Origin: Brachionus rotundiformis
Taxonomy: Eukaryota; Rotifera; Eurotatoria; Ploima; Brachionidae
Reading direction: 5' to 3'
Length of the DNA stretch: 64,000 nucleotides
NCBI GenBank assembly: GCA_016802295.1
Contig: JAESIW010000137.1
Coordinates: forward strand, 6,713,860 to 6,777,859
Below the pieces are notes generated by a model. The model made no database searches, was not told the DNA's origin, and saw only the letters and a list, made by a program, of their open reading frames with translations. Positions 10,851 to 21,238 of this stretch are shown here, piece after piece; position 1 is the stretch's first letter, and the number at the start of each line of letters is the position of its first letter. The translations under genes were made by a program, and so were the position numbers.

Positions 10851-13285
10851 TATTGTTGATTTTTTTAGGATTGTTTGGTGTTCTAACATTATTCAATCAG
10901 GATGTTTTATTACATGCTAGGGCTTGAACTTGACTAGTTTGGGATTTTCTTAAAGTAAAACTAATAGCTCAATAACTCAACACCACAGATAAAAGTCACC
11001 AAACATATACAAATATAAACTAACTAAAGAACATCTAATTAATGGTTAAATTTTAAAATGAATTTATTTTTAATGGAATTTGAATAAGAAATAATTCATT
11101 AATTCGCATCCCATTATTAGTCTTAAAAGCAGAGAGGAAAATTTATTCATTTTTAGAAAAATTAATAAATATTTGATTGATATGATGATGATTTAGATGG
11201 AAAAAGAAAAGCAATTAAATTTTCATTCTCTTCTTTTTCCAGGTTTTGTATAATTAAAAAAATTCAAATAATTCATCTAGTAACAAAAGAGAGAGAGAAC
11301 TAATCGCTTATCAAGTAGAAAATTTATTAATGTTTGAATAATTTTAATTTTTGAAAAAAAAATAATAAAAATAAATAACAAATCGAACATGATAGCTTAA
11401 AGAGATTTAGAGTATGAAAAAATTTACCTTTTTCATTAAAATAAATTTTTTAAAGGAAATCGATTTTTACGAAGGAGTTTTTAGCCATTAAATTAATTAA
11501 GTTTAAAAAGATTTATTCTACCAGACAACATGACTGAGATTAGTGTTCCTAATTTGAAAAAATTAGGCTTAGACTTTAAACTTATGTTGTATTAGACCAA
11601 TTTATCATCAATCAAGCAATTGAGGTATTTTCAAATATTTGGCATTAAAAACATATCAATGTCAAGATGGATTATACCAACATTATCTCAGGTTGTTCAT
11701 ATTACATAAAAATTATCTTTTCCAAAATTTAACCTTTATAAAGTGTAATTTGAATTTAAGTACATTAAAATGATGTTAACATATGGTAGTTTAGTGCCAG
11801 ACATGATTTTAGAATGTATAAGCGCTTTTTAATACTTGAAAGACAATTTAAAAATAATTACACTTAAATCTATTAGGTTTTTTTCATAAGCCTCATATCA
11901 CAGACGTTCTTCCGTGTTTGAAAAAAATTAATTTATCTAATTAGTATATATTCTCAAGACCGCAATTTCCTTTTTTCATTGTGTAGCATTTTTAATAACA
12001 ATAATTATAAATATTGTTAGATAAATAATCTAGTATAGGCTCTTCTTATAGTTTTTTAAATTTAAGATAAAAGTACTTTTTTATAATGTAATTTTGATTG
12101 ATAATATTTTTTAAATTTAAATTATTTCATTTGAAGACTAAAAAAATGTCACGGTGTATGAATTTCGAATTTTTTTTAAATTGTATACTCGTCGAGATAG
12201 TAGCCAATCAAATTTGATTAGTTGACAATGTTTCAAGCTTGAGTTTGCTTCTTAAAGACCAATATTTTGTCTGACTTATTGTTTGCCATGATCTTTAATT
12301 AACAGGTAATCCGACACTGTTGTCAGTAAGATAAATTGACACCTTGTTTAGGCGAATAAAAATATTTTGGAAATAGGCTTTATTTTATAATAATTGACTT
12401 AAAATATTTTTCATATTGAAATAGAGCTCATAATCATTTCAAATCAAATTTGATGTTACCTTGCTAAAATTAGACCTTTTTATTTAATAGAATTTATTTT
12501 AAGATAATTGTACGTATGTAGTATAAAAATATCGATTTAGGAACCCACTCAACTTTGGAGTGAATCGATTAAGAAAATTAAAAAAATATCGCTAATTTAA
12601 TATCAATAAATATCTTTATTAATCACGATTTTTTATTTATTTATTTTTTCTAAGAAAAATTAATATAAATTATATAGAAAAAATTGTTTAAATCTTCAAG
12701 TGACACGGACCGTGGCACAAAATTTAATATATCCAAATATCTGTTTTAATTGAAATATATCTTATAGATTGGCAAGATCCAATAAATACGAATTAAAGAA
12801 TGAATAAAATAAAAGGAGATTTTCAGTCAGTCTTCATCAAGAGATAGGCTAAGAACTATCATTGATTAAAATAATATATAATTAAAAACATAATATTATA
12901 TTGTATGAATAGAGTGTGACTTAGTAATTACATATTCAGCAGATCGTTTACTAATCAATCTTTGTTAGCACTAGTACAAACTAATTACACTAATAAATAA
13001 ATTAAAGTACAAATTTTGAACTATTTAACTTCCAGTCAGAGTTTCTTCAAGTTTAAGCTTTTCATGTGCCACAAATATTTACCACACCATATCTCTTAGC
13101 TCTTGACATTTTTAATTTATAAGATAAATGAAATTATTTTAAAAAAATTTATTTAGGAATTATTTAAATAGTCAACATTTCGATTCTTTTCCCAAAATTA
13201 AACTCAGAATTTTCTTTATTGTTTTTAGTAAAAATCATTGAACAAGACTTTTCAACTGAAATCCTTATTTTTCTAATTCAACTAA
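10851..13285. other. Gene-poor AT-rich stretch
   Basis: About 2.4 kb without a supported gene. All frames are broken at short intervals. No structured RNA or tandem array was recognised; old repeat relics too decayed to name are likely. Confidence 0.45.
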
Positions 13286-13560
13286 GTACTTATTCATCTT
13301 ACTGAAGACGGTAACGACATCGTCAACGAAAAGAAGGGAGTAGCCATTGTAGTGTAGGTGAATAACCAATTAAAAAAAGGATTGTGTTTTATTTGGAATC
13401 TAAAAAAAGTAGAAACGGCCGTCCAAGCCAAAAAGGATTAAATTCAATTCACGAATACTTCTTTTCTTGTTTTGACTTTTTTGTTTAAATGCCTATTAGC
13501 TTTACTTCTTTTAGGAATATCATTAATAAATATGCTAAATAGGTGAGACATTTTTTTTAT
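13285..13560 (-). pseudogene. Reverse transcriptase relic with VDD box
   Basis: The minus strand shows SHLFSIFINDIPKR (RT motif L-x-x-I-F-INDIP) near 13550 and HLHYNGYSLLFVDDVVTVFS near 13330. LFVDDV sits where the catalytic FADD/YADD box belongs. Stops lie between the two blocks. It is a degraded LINE fragment. Confidence 0.65.
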
Positions 13561-13768
13561 TTATTTGTTTATCTGTACCGAACAAAAGCTCCTTCAGAAT
13601 AAAAAATATAAATTATAAATAAAATAAGTTTAAATATAGAAACAGAATGTGACAGATTATTAAGAAGCAAAATAGTTTAATTAAGAAGAAAATTAAAATT
13701 AAAATTGGATACATTGAAATAAAGTCTATTAAAGAGTTACTGGATACATATTTTAGATAATTGATTGT

Positions 13769-14625
13769 TCACGGAAAAAAGAAGAAATAGTAAGTTAGGA
13801 ATAGTAATAGTATCTTGACTCGACCAGCAGGAACAGAGTTGCTTAAACCAGCCCTAACACATCTCTCACTCAATTCAAAAAGTCGATTAGGGACTGTTAG
13901 TAATTTAAGTTTATTTAACACTAGAAGTACCAACGAGTCAAAATGACTCTTTTTCGATTTTTGGCCGCTAATATTCAAGTAAACTATTGTTATTAGAGCA
14001 TAAAAATAAGAATAACTTTCTATATTAACTAAATTCAGATAAAAAAAAATTGTCTTTGTGCAAAATCAAGTATATACAAAATCAATGTATGAGTCATAAA
14101 ATATTAATAAAAAGTATACAAATTTTTAAAAAACTGACTCAAACCTTAATACTTGAACGAAAATAAGCAAATAAAAGCGAAAATTAAAGATTTTGTATTT
14201 TACATGAAAGACGAAGAATGGGCTCAAAAAGAAATTAATTCAATAAGAGATCAATTTTTTGCTAGATACTTTTTTTAGCTAATTTTTAATTTTCACTCAA
14301 TTAAAATTAAGTTTTGAATAGATTTATCCGATTAATAATTTTTTATCCATTAGATTTCATTAAAACGAGTCAAAATGACTCGTTTTGGTGCTTCTAGTGT
14401 TAAAGCCTCGTGGTGTAGTATGTTGGAGGGAGTATCAAATTTTAGTTTAAGAATAGATCTAACGGCAGAGCTTTGAATAATCTGAATTTTTTTAATATTA
14501 TTTTCTGATAATGAATTCAAAAAAGGAAATGAATAATCTATGATTGATCCAGTGAGGGTTTTGAAATTTAATTCAAATTCAACTTTAAGTATTCTTTGGC
14601 ATTGATGTTGTCCTTTATGTAGCAT
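13769..14625 (-). pseudogene. LINE RT C-terminal fragment, split by a MITE
   Basis: Before the insertion, minus-strand residues LTGSIIDYSFPFLNSLSENN and KKIQIIQSSAVRSILKL lead to SNILHHEAL at 14404. The frame resumes beyond the insertion at 13914 with NKLKLLTVPNRLFELSERCV and RAGLSNSVP. Together these are the post-RT domain of a Jockey/CR1-type LINE (R-x-x-IDY-x-x-P, I-Q-x-x-A-x-R-x-I-L). The break is exactly the piggyBac-type element at 13919-14399. Confidence 0.82.
13915..14403. mobile_element. piggyBac-type MITE, 481 bp, TTAA target duplications
   Basis: Flanked by TTAA at 13915-13918 and 14400-14403. The left end CACTAGAAGTACCAACGAGT and the right end (reverse complement CACTAGAAGCACCAAAACGA) are terminal inverted repeats continuing into GAGTCAAAATGACTC, itself a palindrome. 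TTAA specificity with CACTAG-type ends is the hallmark of piggyBac elements. No transposase frame is present, so it is non-autonomous. It interrupts a LINE fragment whose frame is continuous on either side. Confidence 0.92.
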
Positions 14626-14810
14626 AATTGGTTGAATTGTAGCGTATTGTAGAGAGAGTGGAAAAGAGTGAACTTTGTGAATGATTGCTGATCAGTGATG
14701 TTTACATGACTAATGATTTCTAATTAACAAATTTGATTTATTGCTGTTTAAATGGCATTGTTTGATTAATCAGCTCTGATTTAATTAATCTAATTTTAGA
14801 ACTATGTAAA
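14626..14810. other. GPCR upstream flank
   Basis: Short AT-rich region. A splice-acceptor-like TAATTTTAG ends about 12 nt before the GPCR start codon, so a 5'UTR intron or trans-splice acceptor is possible. Confidence 0.35.
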
Positions 14811-16115
14811 ATGAATGAATCGCTAAGCCAACATGGTACTTGGCCGTCTTCACCGAGCACCCGGCTCGCTCTCCTCTGCCAAATTCTCATTCATCTGCTG
14901 GCCCTAGGCGGCAATCTGCTCATCATAGTGGTCATCCGCTTCAAAAAGTCCCTCTACGAAAACAACACACTGCGCATTGTCCTTAGCTTGTCCATAACAG
15001 ACCTCTTCCTGTCGCTGAGCGTGCTTCCCTTCACCACATACGCCCAGCTCAACTACCCCCAATGGGCACTCGGCCTCTACCCATGCGCTCTCTGGCTGGC
15101 CAACGATCTGCAGCTCAAGACAACATCCATCTACCACTTGTGCTCGATAACCTACGAGCGGTACCTGAGCGTAGCCAAGCCCATGCTATTTCGGATCAAC
15201 ATCCAAAAGCGGATCATGCGCCTAATTTTGTTCAATTGGTCAGCCTCACTGGTCCTCATAGCCCTGCCATTTTTAGTACATGCAGCCGTCAACCCGGAGT
15301 CAATATACTCGGTCAGCTGTGGCATGACCTCAAGTGTGTTCGTAGCCTACTTTACCATAATTACATTCTGGATACCTCTGGCCATAATGCTCTTCTTCGG
15401 CTCCAAGGCCGTCTATTTAATACGCAAGATAGACAAGTCCCATTTGAAGATGAACTGCAAGCTGCTAACAGAAGTGACGCCGCGCAATTCGTTCCTGATA
15501 TCCGAGTCCAGCAAGGACTCGGACACCATGGCCAGACCACATTGCCAGAACAGAAAAAGAGCCAACTCACTCAACTACATTTACAAGAAGAGAAAAAAGG
15601 AGAAACTAAAGCTGAGGAATATACCGACCATAAATGTGATTGAGGTGAATGGAGATGGGGCGGTGAGCTCGAACCAGCCGAGTCCGGACAGTGGCAACTA
15701 TGCGCCAGAGTTCGGCATGTTGGCCAATCGAGAAGAGTCACAAGTGAGCGATGACAGCGGTCTGGCGCTCAAGAGCGAGGGCGCCAGACGGCCTTCGCGT
15801 CTCTCCGCGTTCAGACTGAGCATTTTTGGCAACCCCATCCGCAAGGAACTCAAGGCCCAAAAGACACTGACCATTGCGTTAATTGTCTTTTTAATATGCT
15901 ACTTTCCCTATTTTACTTTTTTGACCCTTATCTCTTTTAACAAGTTGTTGAACGAACGCTCGGTTCGTTTTGATCTAAACGAGTACACAGCTGTTGTGTT
16001 TTATTTGACCACGTGGCTAGCCTATTCCAGCGCTGCCATAAATCCCATTCTACAATTTCTACTTAACAACAACCTAAAGCATAGTCTGAGAAATAATTTT
16101 TTTAGAAGAAAATAA
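14811..16115 (+). CDS. Class A GPCR, biogenic-amine-receptor-like, intronless
   Basis: Seven-transmembrane receptor of 434 aa in one exon. TM1 has GGNLLIIVV (N1.50); TM2 LSITDLFLSLSVLPF (D2.50); TM3 WLANDLQLKTTSIYHLC followed by ERY, where the Asp aligns with the amine-binding D3.32; TM5 FWIPLAIMLF (P5.50); TM6 AQKTLTIALIVFLICYFPYF; TM7 WLAYSSAAINPILQFLLNN. Loop 3 is long (about 135 aa) and rich in Ser and Lys, as in many invertebrate amine receptors. Three landmark residues deviate: CWxP is CYFP, NPxxY is NPILQ, and DRY is ERY. GC is much higher than in the flanks. Ligand unknown; serotonin, octopamine/tyramine, dopamine or histamine-type are all possible. It could also be an orphan retrogene receptor. 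Confidence 0.9.
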   Translation: MNESLSQHGTWPSSPSTRLALLCQILIHLLALGGNLLIIVVIRFKKSLYENNTLRIVLSLSITDLFLSLSVLPFTTYAQLNYPQWALGLYPCALWLANDLQLKTTSIYHLCSITYERYLSVAKPMLFRINIQKRIMRLILFNWSASLVLIALPFLVHAAVNPESIYSVSCGMTSSVFVAYFTIITFWIPLAIMLFFGSKAVYLIRKIDKSHLKMNCKLLTEVTPRNSFLISESSKDSDTMARPHCQNRKRANSLNYIYKKRKKEKLKLRNIPTINVIEVNGDGAVSSNQPSPDSGNYAPEFGMLANREESQVSDDSGLALKSEGARRPSRLSAFRLSIFGNPIRKELKAQKTLTIALIVFLICYFPYFTFLTLISFNKLLNERSVRFDLNEYTAVVFYLTTWLAYSSAAINPILQFLLNNNLKHSLRNNFFRRK

Positions 16116-16410
16116 AAATAGATATTTGTGTTTTATTTTTTTATTAATTTTTATTTAATTAAATAATTTTTATTTTAAATATTTTTATTAAATAAATAAA
16201 TCGATTTGATCTTGAGCATTTATTTGAAAAAACTCACTGATTTGATTCTTTTATTGTCCACTGAACGAACGTTGCTATTAATTGATTAGATCAATCTTCA
16301 AATTTGAATGTATAAGCAAATTTTTTATCATTTATATTATTTATTTAAAAATATTATTTTTATAAAGTATAAAGTTGATAGGTAAATATAGGTTATACGA
16401 TTTACTAGAT
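16116..16410. other. GPCR 3' flank and tail of LINE copy
   Basis: AATAAA lies directly after the GPCR stop. From about 16360 to 16410 the sequence matches (inverted) the region around 61810-61857, the 3' tail of the related LINE copy there. Confidence 0.5.
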
Positions 16411-16650
16411 AATAGTTTTACGGGTGCTAAACCGGTTCAATTTGAATAACATTAGTATTAAGAAAAAAAATTTTTTTTTCAATTTTTTTTATAAGAATTG
16501 AATTTTTCTCAATTGTTATTTTGAAAAAATATAAAATTAATAAAGAAAAAAGTTTTTCGATCAAAAATCTTCATTTTATTTTTCGGATATAATCTGTTTA
16601 ATACAAAACCGGTTCCAAAAACGAACCGGTTTCCCAACCCTAAATAGTTT
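16411..16650. mobile_element. hAT-type MITE, 224 bp, 8-bp target duplication
   Basis: AATAGTTT at 16411-16418 is repeated at 16643-16650. The element (16419-16642) starts TACGGGTGCTAAACCGGTTC and its other end, reverse complemented, starts TAGGGTTGGGAAACCGGTTC, so the ends are imperfect inverted repeats. An 8-bp duplication with TAGGG ends is typical of hAT elements. The empty site is visible in the sister LINE copy near 61800. Confidence 0.85.
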
Positions 16651-17400
16651 TTTTAAAATTTTCAAATAACTTGTCGAACTTTTTGTTTGGAACAAGAGTG
16701 TTTGTCAGGTAGTCATTTAAATCTTCTAATAGTTGCTGGTGATCCACTCATTTTTGTAGGAATTTATTTAACAGTAGTTCAGATCTAGTTGATATCATGT
16801 CAATATTTCGACTCTTATGGATGGTATTGATATTCGTTTTCAATGCGAAGAATTTGATGTGCCTGAGTATTTTGTTTTGCATTTTTTGTGCATCATTGAT
16901 AATTTTTTGAGTTGAACTTGAAAGTGGGATGAATAAATAGACGATTTGTGATCAAATATAATTTCTAAATATTATTTTGCATAAAAAAATAGAGTTGTAA
17001 AGTATTAGACCTTTTATCTTACGAATTAAGTTAATTTTAGGCATAACTTTATGTCGTACATCTTCAAAATGTTTTTTGAAGTTGAGTTTTGGATCAAATT
17101 TGATGCCAAGAAAGGTTGGGAGCGGATCTAGTGGGACCTTTTGGTCACCGATAGATAAGTTAAGCTTATATTTTGATTCGTAGTAAAAACGGTGTGAAAA
17201 GGTTTGTTGGTGTTGATTACTAGACCCCATCTTTCGCAATTGTCTTTTATTCTGCTGATACCTGGATTGATATTTTTTTTCAATTTCTCTTAGAGATTTA
17301 CTGGAGGAGTACCATATACACAAGTCGTCTGCAAACAAAGCTATGCTAATTGGTTTTGGAATGATGTTAGCAATGTCGCTAAAAAAGACTGATGCTGAAC
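16651..17400 (-). pseudogene. LINE reverse transcriptase fragment (sister of 61220-61857)
   Basis: On the minus strand the frame begins near 17395 with ASVFFSDIANIIPKPISIAL, then FADDLCIW (RT catalytic box), YKLNLSIGDQKVPLDPLP, TFLGIKFDPKLNFKKHF and INLIRKIKGLILYNSIF. The F-LG-I-x-x-D and KHF motifs are standard for Jockey/RTE-type LINEs. The frame then decays. A second copy lies inverted at 61220-61857. It is non-functional. Confidence 0.85.
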
Positions 17401-17745
17401 TAATGATTGAGCAAAACTTTCAGCTGAAATCTTCATTTTCCTCCCAAATATACATTATTACTTAACCAAAATAAGGACAGGAATTTATTTTAAATATTTA
17501 TGACAATAATCGCCTTTAGCTTCTTCAACTTTTCCCACTCAATGACTAAATCACTCATTTCCATGATTGTATTTTTTCTACTCTATTAAAATTATCACCC
17601 GGTCTTGTAAAAGATAAAGGAAAAAATTTTTGAATCCAAAAATAAAAAAAATAAATTTAAAAATTTTATTTAGATGAAATATTTTCTGAGCTCAGGGTTT
17701 CTAAAAAATAAAATAGATTGAGTATTAAATTGTAGAATTTTATTT
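17401..17745. other. Intergenic, nothing recognised
   Basis: AT-rich; upstream remnant of the LINE may extend into its first 60 bases. No other signal. Confidence 0.35.
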
Positions 17746-17749
17746 GTCA

Positions 17750-17895
17750 GAACATAGGATAGTGGCTTGCAACTAACTGCTTAGTCTGTAAAAATCTAAC
17801 GACTCCTTTCTCACACAGGTTTGCAGTATTTGTTCGTAGTGAGGAGAGAAAAAAAGGCTTGGCTCTAAACGAATAAACGTTAGAGCATCATTCTA
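17750..17895 (+). repeat. Dispersed repeat family G
   Basis: About 145 bp containing TTAGTCTGTAAAAATCTAAC, GCAGTATTTGTTCGTAGTGA and GTTAGAGCATCATTCTA. A second direct copy lies at 21090-21238. No coding capacity; class unknown. Confidence 0.75.
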
Positions 17896-17907
17896 AGAAG
17901 AAATAAA

Positions 17908-18060
17908 AGGACCCACGTTCTAGCTACTATACTAACCACTACTTTTTATTTCACTTTTGGATTCTATTTAATAAACTTTTAACTAAATTTAATAGTTTTA
18001 CTGATTTTTGGCTTAAATCCCTAAAGTCTAAAACCGAGACACTACGGCATCTTGAAGTTG
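17908..18060 (-). repeat. Dispersed repeat family D end unit
   Basis: Begins GGACCCACGTTCTAGCTACT and ends TTGGCTTAAATCCCTAAAGT. The same unit appears at 20478-20770, 24430-24530, 26660-26755 and, inverted, at 24050-24160, 26285-26395 and 60220-60315. In some loci paired inverted units bound a segment of about 500 bp, suggesting a foldback-type element. Confidence 0.65.
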
Positions 18061-18439
18061 ATGATCAATTCAAAATATCATTACAATTCAGAGAGTCTAA
18101 AAACGAGACTTTACAAGTCTTTAATATTAAGGCTTTGACATCAACTGGTCAACGCCCACCTTTTGGTCCAATAGGTCCTTTCTCAAAAACTGCTCAATAT
18201 CTAGTCAACTAGCTTTTTTTATGATTAATAATTAATTGTTGTAGCAAAATTATTTTTTTAAATAATTTACTTTTTTAGTCAGAAAAAAACAAGATAAAGG
18301 TCAAATAAAATTTTATTATCTTTTTAAGATTCTTGAAAAAAGTCACCTGGATGATGATGTTTTAAGTTAAATTAGTTGGTTCAAAAGGGTATAAATAGGA
18401 TGTCATTTTGGTCATTTTAAGTCATTTCATTTTTGTTAG
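18061..18439. other. Intergenic, nothing recognised
   Basis: AT-rich; an accessory piece similar to GAGTCTAAAAACGAGAC recurs here. No gene. Confidence 0.35.
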
Positions 18440-18914
18440 TCACCATAACTCTGCCGATCCGCAGGTCCCAAGCCCTGATGAAAAAAGAGGAGGGTGGTGG
18501 CAGCCACATGCATCGTATGTGTGTGTGGTCTTTCACGTAGTCTGCAGAAGAGCTGTATGGCGGGTACATAGACCTACGGGTCTTTGTCCAAGTCTTGTCG
18601 TATGAGGGCGCCGCTGGCTTCGACCATCTCCCAGTATAGAATCCGAAAGGAGCGAGAATCTGCTGTACAGCTGACCCTCTGCAGACATTACGTAACTTTG
18701 GAAGCCTTAAGTTAAGACTTTATCTCCATTGAAAGAGAAAAGTCGCTTGGTTTGTGGTTCCAAGCTAGTCTAAATAGTTGCCGAGTTCGCAGCCTTGTGC
18801 TCGGATGAGTGGCGCTGTTTATGATGAACGTCCCACTGGCTTCTTAGGGAAAGACGCCGTCATAACTCTGCCATAGCCGGTCCCAAGCCCGGTTGCGAAA
18901 AGAGGAGGGTGACA
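18440..18914 (+). mobile_element. SINE-like element, family A, with duplicated RTE-like tail
   Basis: Unusually GC-rich block. It contains a tail-like unit (GGTCCCAAGCC...AGAGGAGGGTG) at 18462-18494, then about 200 bp of unique sequence, then a full family A unit at 18695-18912. That unit starts GAAGCCTTAAGTTAAGAC and ends CCGGTCCCAAGCCCGG...GAGGAGGGTGAC. The CGGTCCCAAGCCCGGAT-AGGAGGG string resembles the 3' tail of RTE-clade LINEs (from memory of Rex3-type elements), so this is probably a SINE mobilised by an RTE partner. The doubled tail suggests a composite of two insertions. Confidence 0.75.
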
Positions 18915-19114
18915 CAATTTTTTTCCTTAACCAAATTAAGCCAATTTCTACTTGTTTTAAATTGACTTTTTGGTAAACTAATTCTTTTCAGTATAATAAA
19001 AACAATTCTTGTATGTACCAATTAATAAACAAAATAAAAATCTTATTTCAAAGCATTATATAACATTATTATTATTTTGATTTCAAAATCTTCAACTATT
19101 GATCCCGAATCAAA
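18915..19114. other. Upstream flank of C6orf136-like gene
   Basis: Short AT-rich region; no specific promoter element supported. Confidence 0.3.
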
Positions 19115-19966
19115 ATGAAGTATCTGCTTAGTTTGCGAACTAGGACCTTGGCACATTGTAGCCATGCCAGCCGAGCGCTTAACCGGACCCAATTAGCAAA
19201 CTTGGCTCCACAACTTCCAGTCAAAGTAACATCACCATCTCTTGTTCAATCTAACAGACCAGTGTGCACCACCAACATACAAAAAAGCGAGCAGAGCTCA
19301 GACCCCTTAAAAAAGCCTTCAAAAGAACAACTTCTCATACTCAAAGAAAAGCTCTCCGCGCACTTGCCCAAGTTCCTGCTCGAGACCCATCCATACAACC
19401 TGTACACCAAAGACATTATATTTGAAAATTTTTACCAAGAACCAGGCAAAATAAGCACGTAATATTTTTATCTATACTCAAAACCAGAAATAAATATCCA
19501 TCCTTATTCTCAGTTTTTCTTCAGAGGCGCTCTACAGTACGCCATCCAATTGACCATAATGCGAATGAAGGTGCACTGGATATTCAGCCATGCGCGAGTT
19601 GAAGTCTTGAAAATAACTGTGGACGAAATGGACAGCACTGTGAAGGTCAGATGGCGCATAGTGGGCCTAAGAGGCGTGAAATCAATGGTGCAGCCGTGGA
19701 AAATAAAGGCTTGGAAAATTAAGGAAACTATCCAAAATGAGGCCGAGTACTTTTTTGCTTTTTATAAAAATTTTTTTTTAATTTTTTGACCAAGATGGCA
19801 TGATGGATTTTCAATTTTGTATGTGCGTGGAGACGGTCTCATTTACAAGCACACAATGCAAAGAGTAATGAGTCAAAAAGACGAGGAGCCGGTTTTGGCC
19901 GATAAGGACAAAAAAGTCCAAAACTTGGACATCAACAACACAATATGTACCAAAGAGTCTGGTTAA
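19115..19966 (+). CDS. C6orf136-like mitochondrial protein (DUF2358 type), three exons
   Basis: 245-aa protein from exons 19115-19458, 19525-19746 and 19795-19966. The second intron is only 48 nt (GTACTT...CAAG). The N-terminus (MKYLLSLRTRTLAHCSHASRAL) is basic and hydroxylated, like a mitochondrial targeting peptide. The conserved domain starts HPYNLYTKDIIFENFY and continues ALQYAIQLTIMRMKVHWIF, RVEVLKITVDEMDSTVKVRWRI, then EWHDGFSILYVRGDGLIYKH. This matches the order in human C6orf136 (LYxRDVxFxN...W...YDAFSTFYxxxxGLIxxH). The molecular function of the family is not established. The join of exon 2 to exon 3 is supported by that alignment, because reading on from exon 2 gives a low-complexity Phe-rich tail. 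Confidence 0.85.
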
Positions 19967-20470
19967 AAAAGAGTTTAATTTATGTTTTATTTTCAATTGA
20001 GCTTTTTTTTAAGTTTTTATTTTAAATTATTGAATAAAAATATAATAAACTTGACCAGGCACTTTATGATAATGATATTGAATGCTGTAAACTTGAATCT
20101 AATCAGCCAACAATTTATAAGTCTTGAATAGAAAAAAATGTTTTTTTTTGCCATTTACTGATTTTGATGTTGGTTCTATCAGATTCTCGCTATTCCTTAA
20201 ATTATATTTCAGATTTCTAAATTCAGTCTAGAAATCAACTGACACAATTTATTTTAGAGTTGATTACATATTTTCTATGTTATGAGATATTACCATGTTG
20301 AATAGAAAATTAAGCAAATAAACTGGTGTTGGATAAATTGTTTAATTAAATTTAGTCTTGAATTACAACGTTCTTTAATTTTATCTATCATTGAAGCAAA
20401 ATTAAGTACCTTGAAAAAGGCAAATTTATGCTTATGATCATTTTAATTTGATCATTCAAGTCATGACTTA
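19967..20470. other. Intergenic, nothing recognised
   Basis: 3' flank of the preceding gene followed by AT-rich sequence without features. Confidence 0.4.
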
Positions 20471-20477
20471 ATTTTAC

Positions 20478-20775
20478 TAGGACCCACGTTCTAGCTACTA
20501 TTCTAACCACTACTTTTGTTTTCACTTTTGGATTCCATTTAATAAACTTTTAACTAAATTGCATTGCATTTTTAAAAATTACAATCATTTTTCAAAAGTT
20601 TGAAAATAAAGCTTTCAAATGTAAAAAGAATAAAAAATCTGTGATGAAATTTAATTGCACATCTAAAAATGTATGAGCAAGATTGAGCGCTTGAAATTTG
20701 ATCAAAAATTTTACTTTGCTAGTTTTACTTATTTTTTGGCTTAAATCCCTAAAGTCCAAAACTGAGCACTATATT
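20478..20775 (-). repeat. Family D unit interrupted by truncated family E MITE
   Basis: The family D unit (start GGACCCACGTTCTAGCTACT, end TTGGCTTAAATCCCTAAAGT) is split after TTTTAACTAAATT by about 155 bp (20560-20716). That insert matches the internal part and one terminal repeat of the MITE at 60324-60559. The insert has lost its other terminal repeat, so it is an older, truncated copy. Confidence 0.75.
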
Positions 20776-21089
20776 GGTTTTAGTTAACAAATCGTACGCA
20801 ATTTAGTTTACCAAAAATTAATTTACACAAAAAGATTTTTAGACTTTTTTTTCTTACCAATATCTCTAAAAGCTTGTAGAGAAAGCGGTGAAATGAGCTT
20901 AACGCTACTACTAGCCCTTAAAAAATTTAAACTTGAATATTATCTCAAAGAAATAAAGTTATCAAAAATTACTCAAAGAAACCTAAAATAGCTGTAGAAA
21001 GTTCATTACAAAAAAATAGTCTTGAATTACAGTGTTTTTTAATGCTTAAAGGAACACAGTCACGAAATAATTATAAAACAACAAAAGTC

Positions 21090-21238
21090 TCAAAATAGGA
21101 TAGAGCTTTGCAACCGACTACTTAGTCTGTAAAAATCTAACGGTTGTTTTCTCACACAGCTTTGCAGTATTTGTTCGTAGTGAGGAGAGAAAAAAAGGTT
21201 TGGCTCTAACAAAGAAACGTTAGAGCATCATTCTACAC
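21090..21238 (+). repeat. Dispersed repeat family G, second copy
   Basis: Direct repeat of 17750-17895, sharing AGTGAGGAGAGAAAAAAAGG and ACGTTAGAGCATCATTCTA. About 88-90% similar by eye. Confidence 0.75.

Noticed and set aside
18408..18605. 65-codon plus-strand open frame
   Set aside because: Lies inside the GC-rich SINE block, which leaves frames open by chance.
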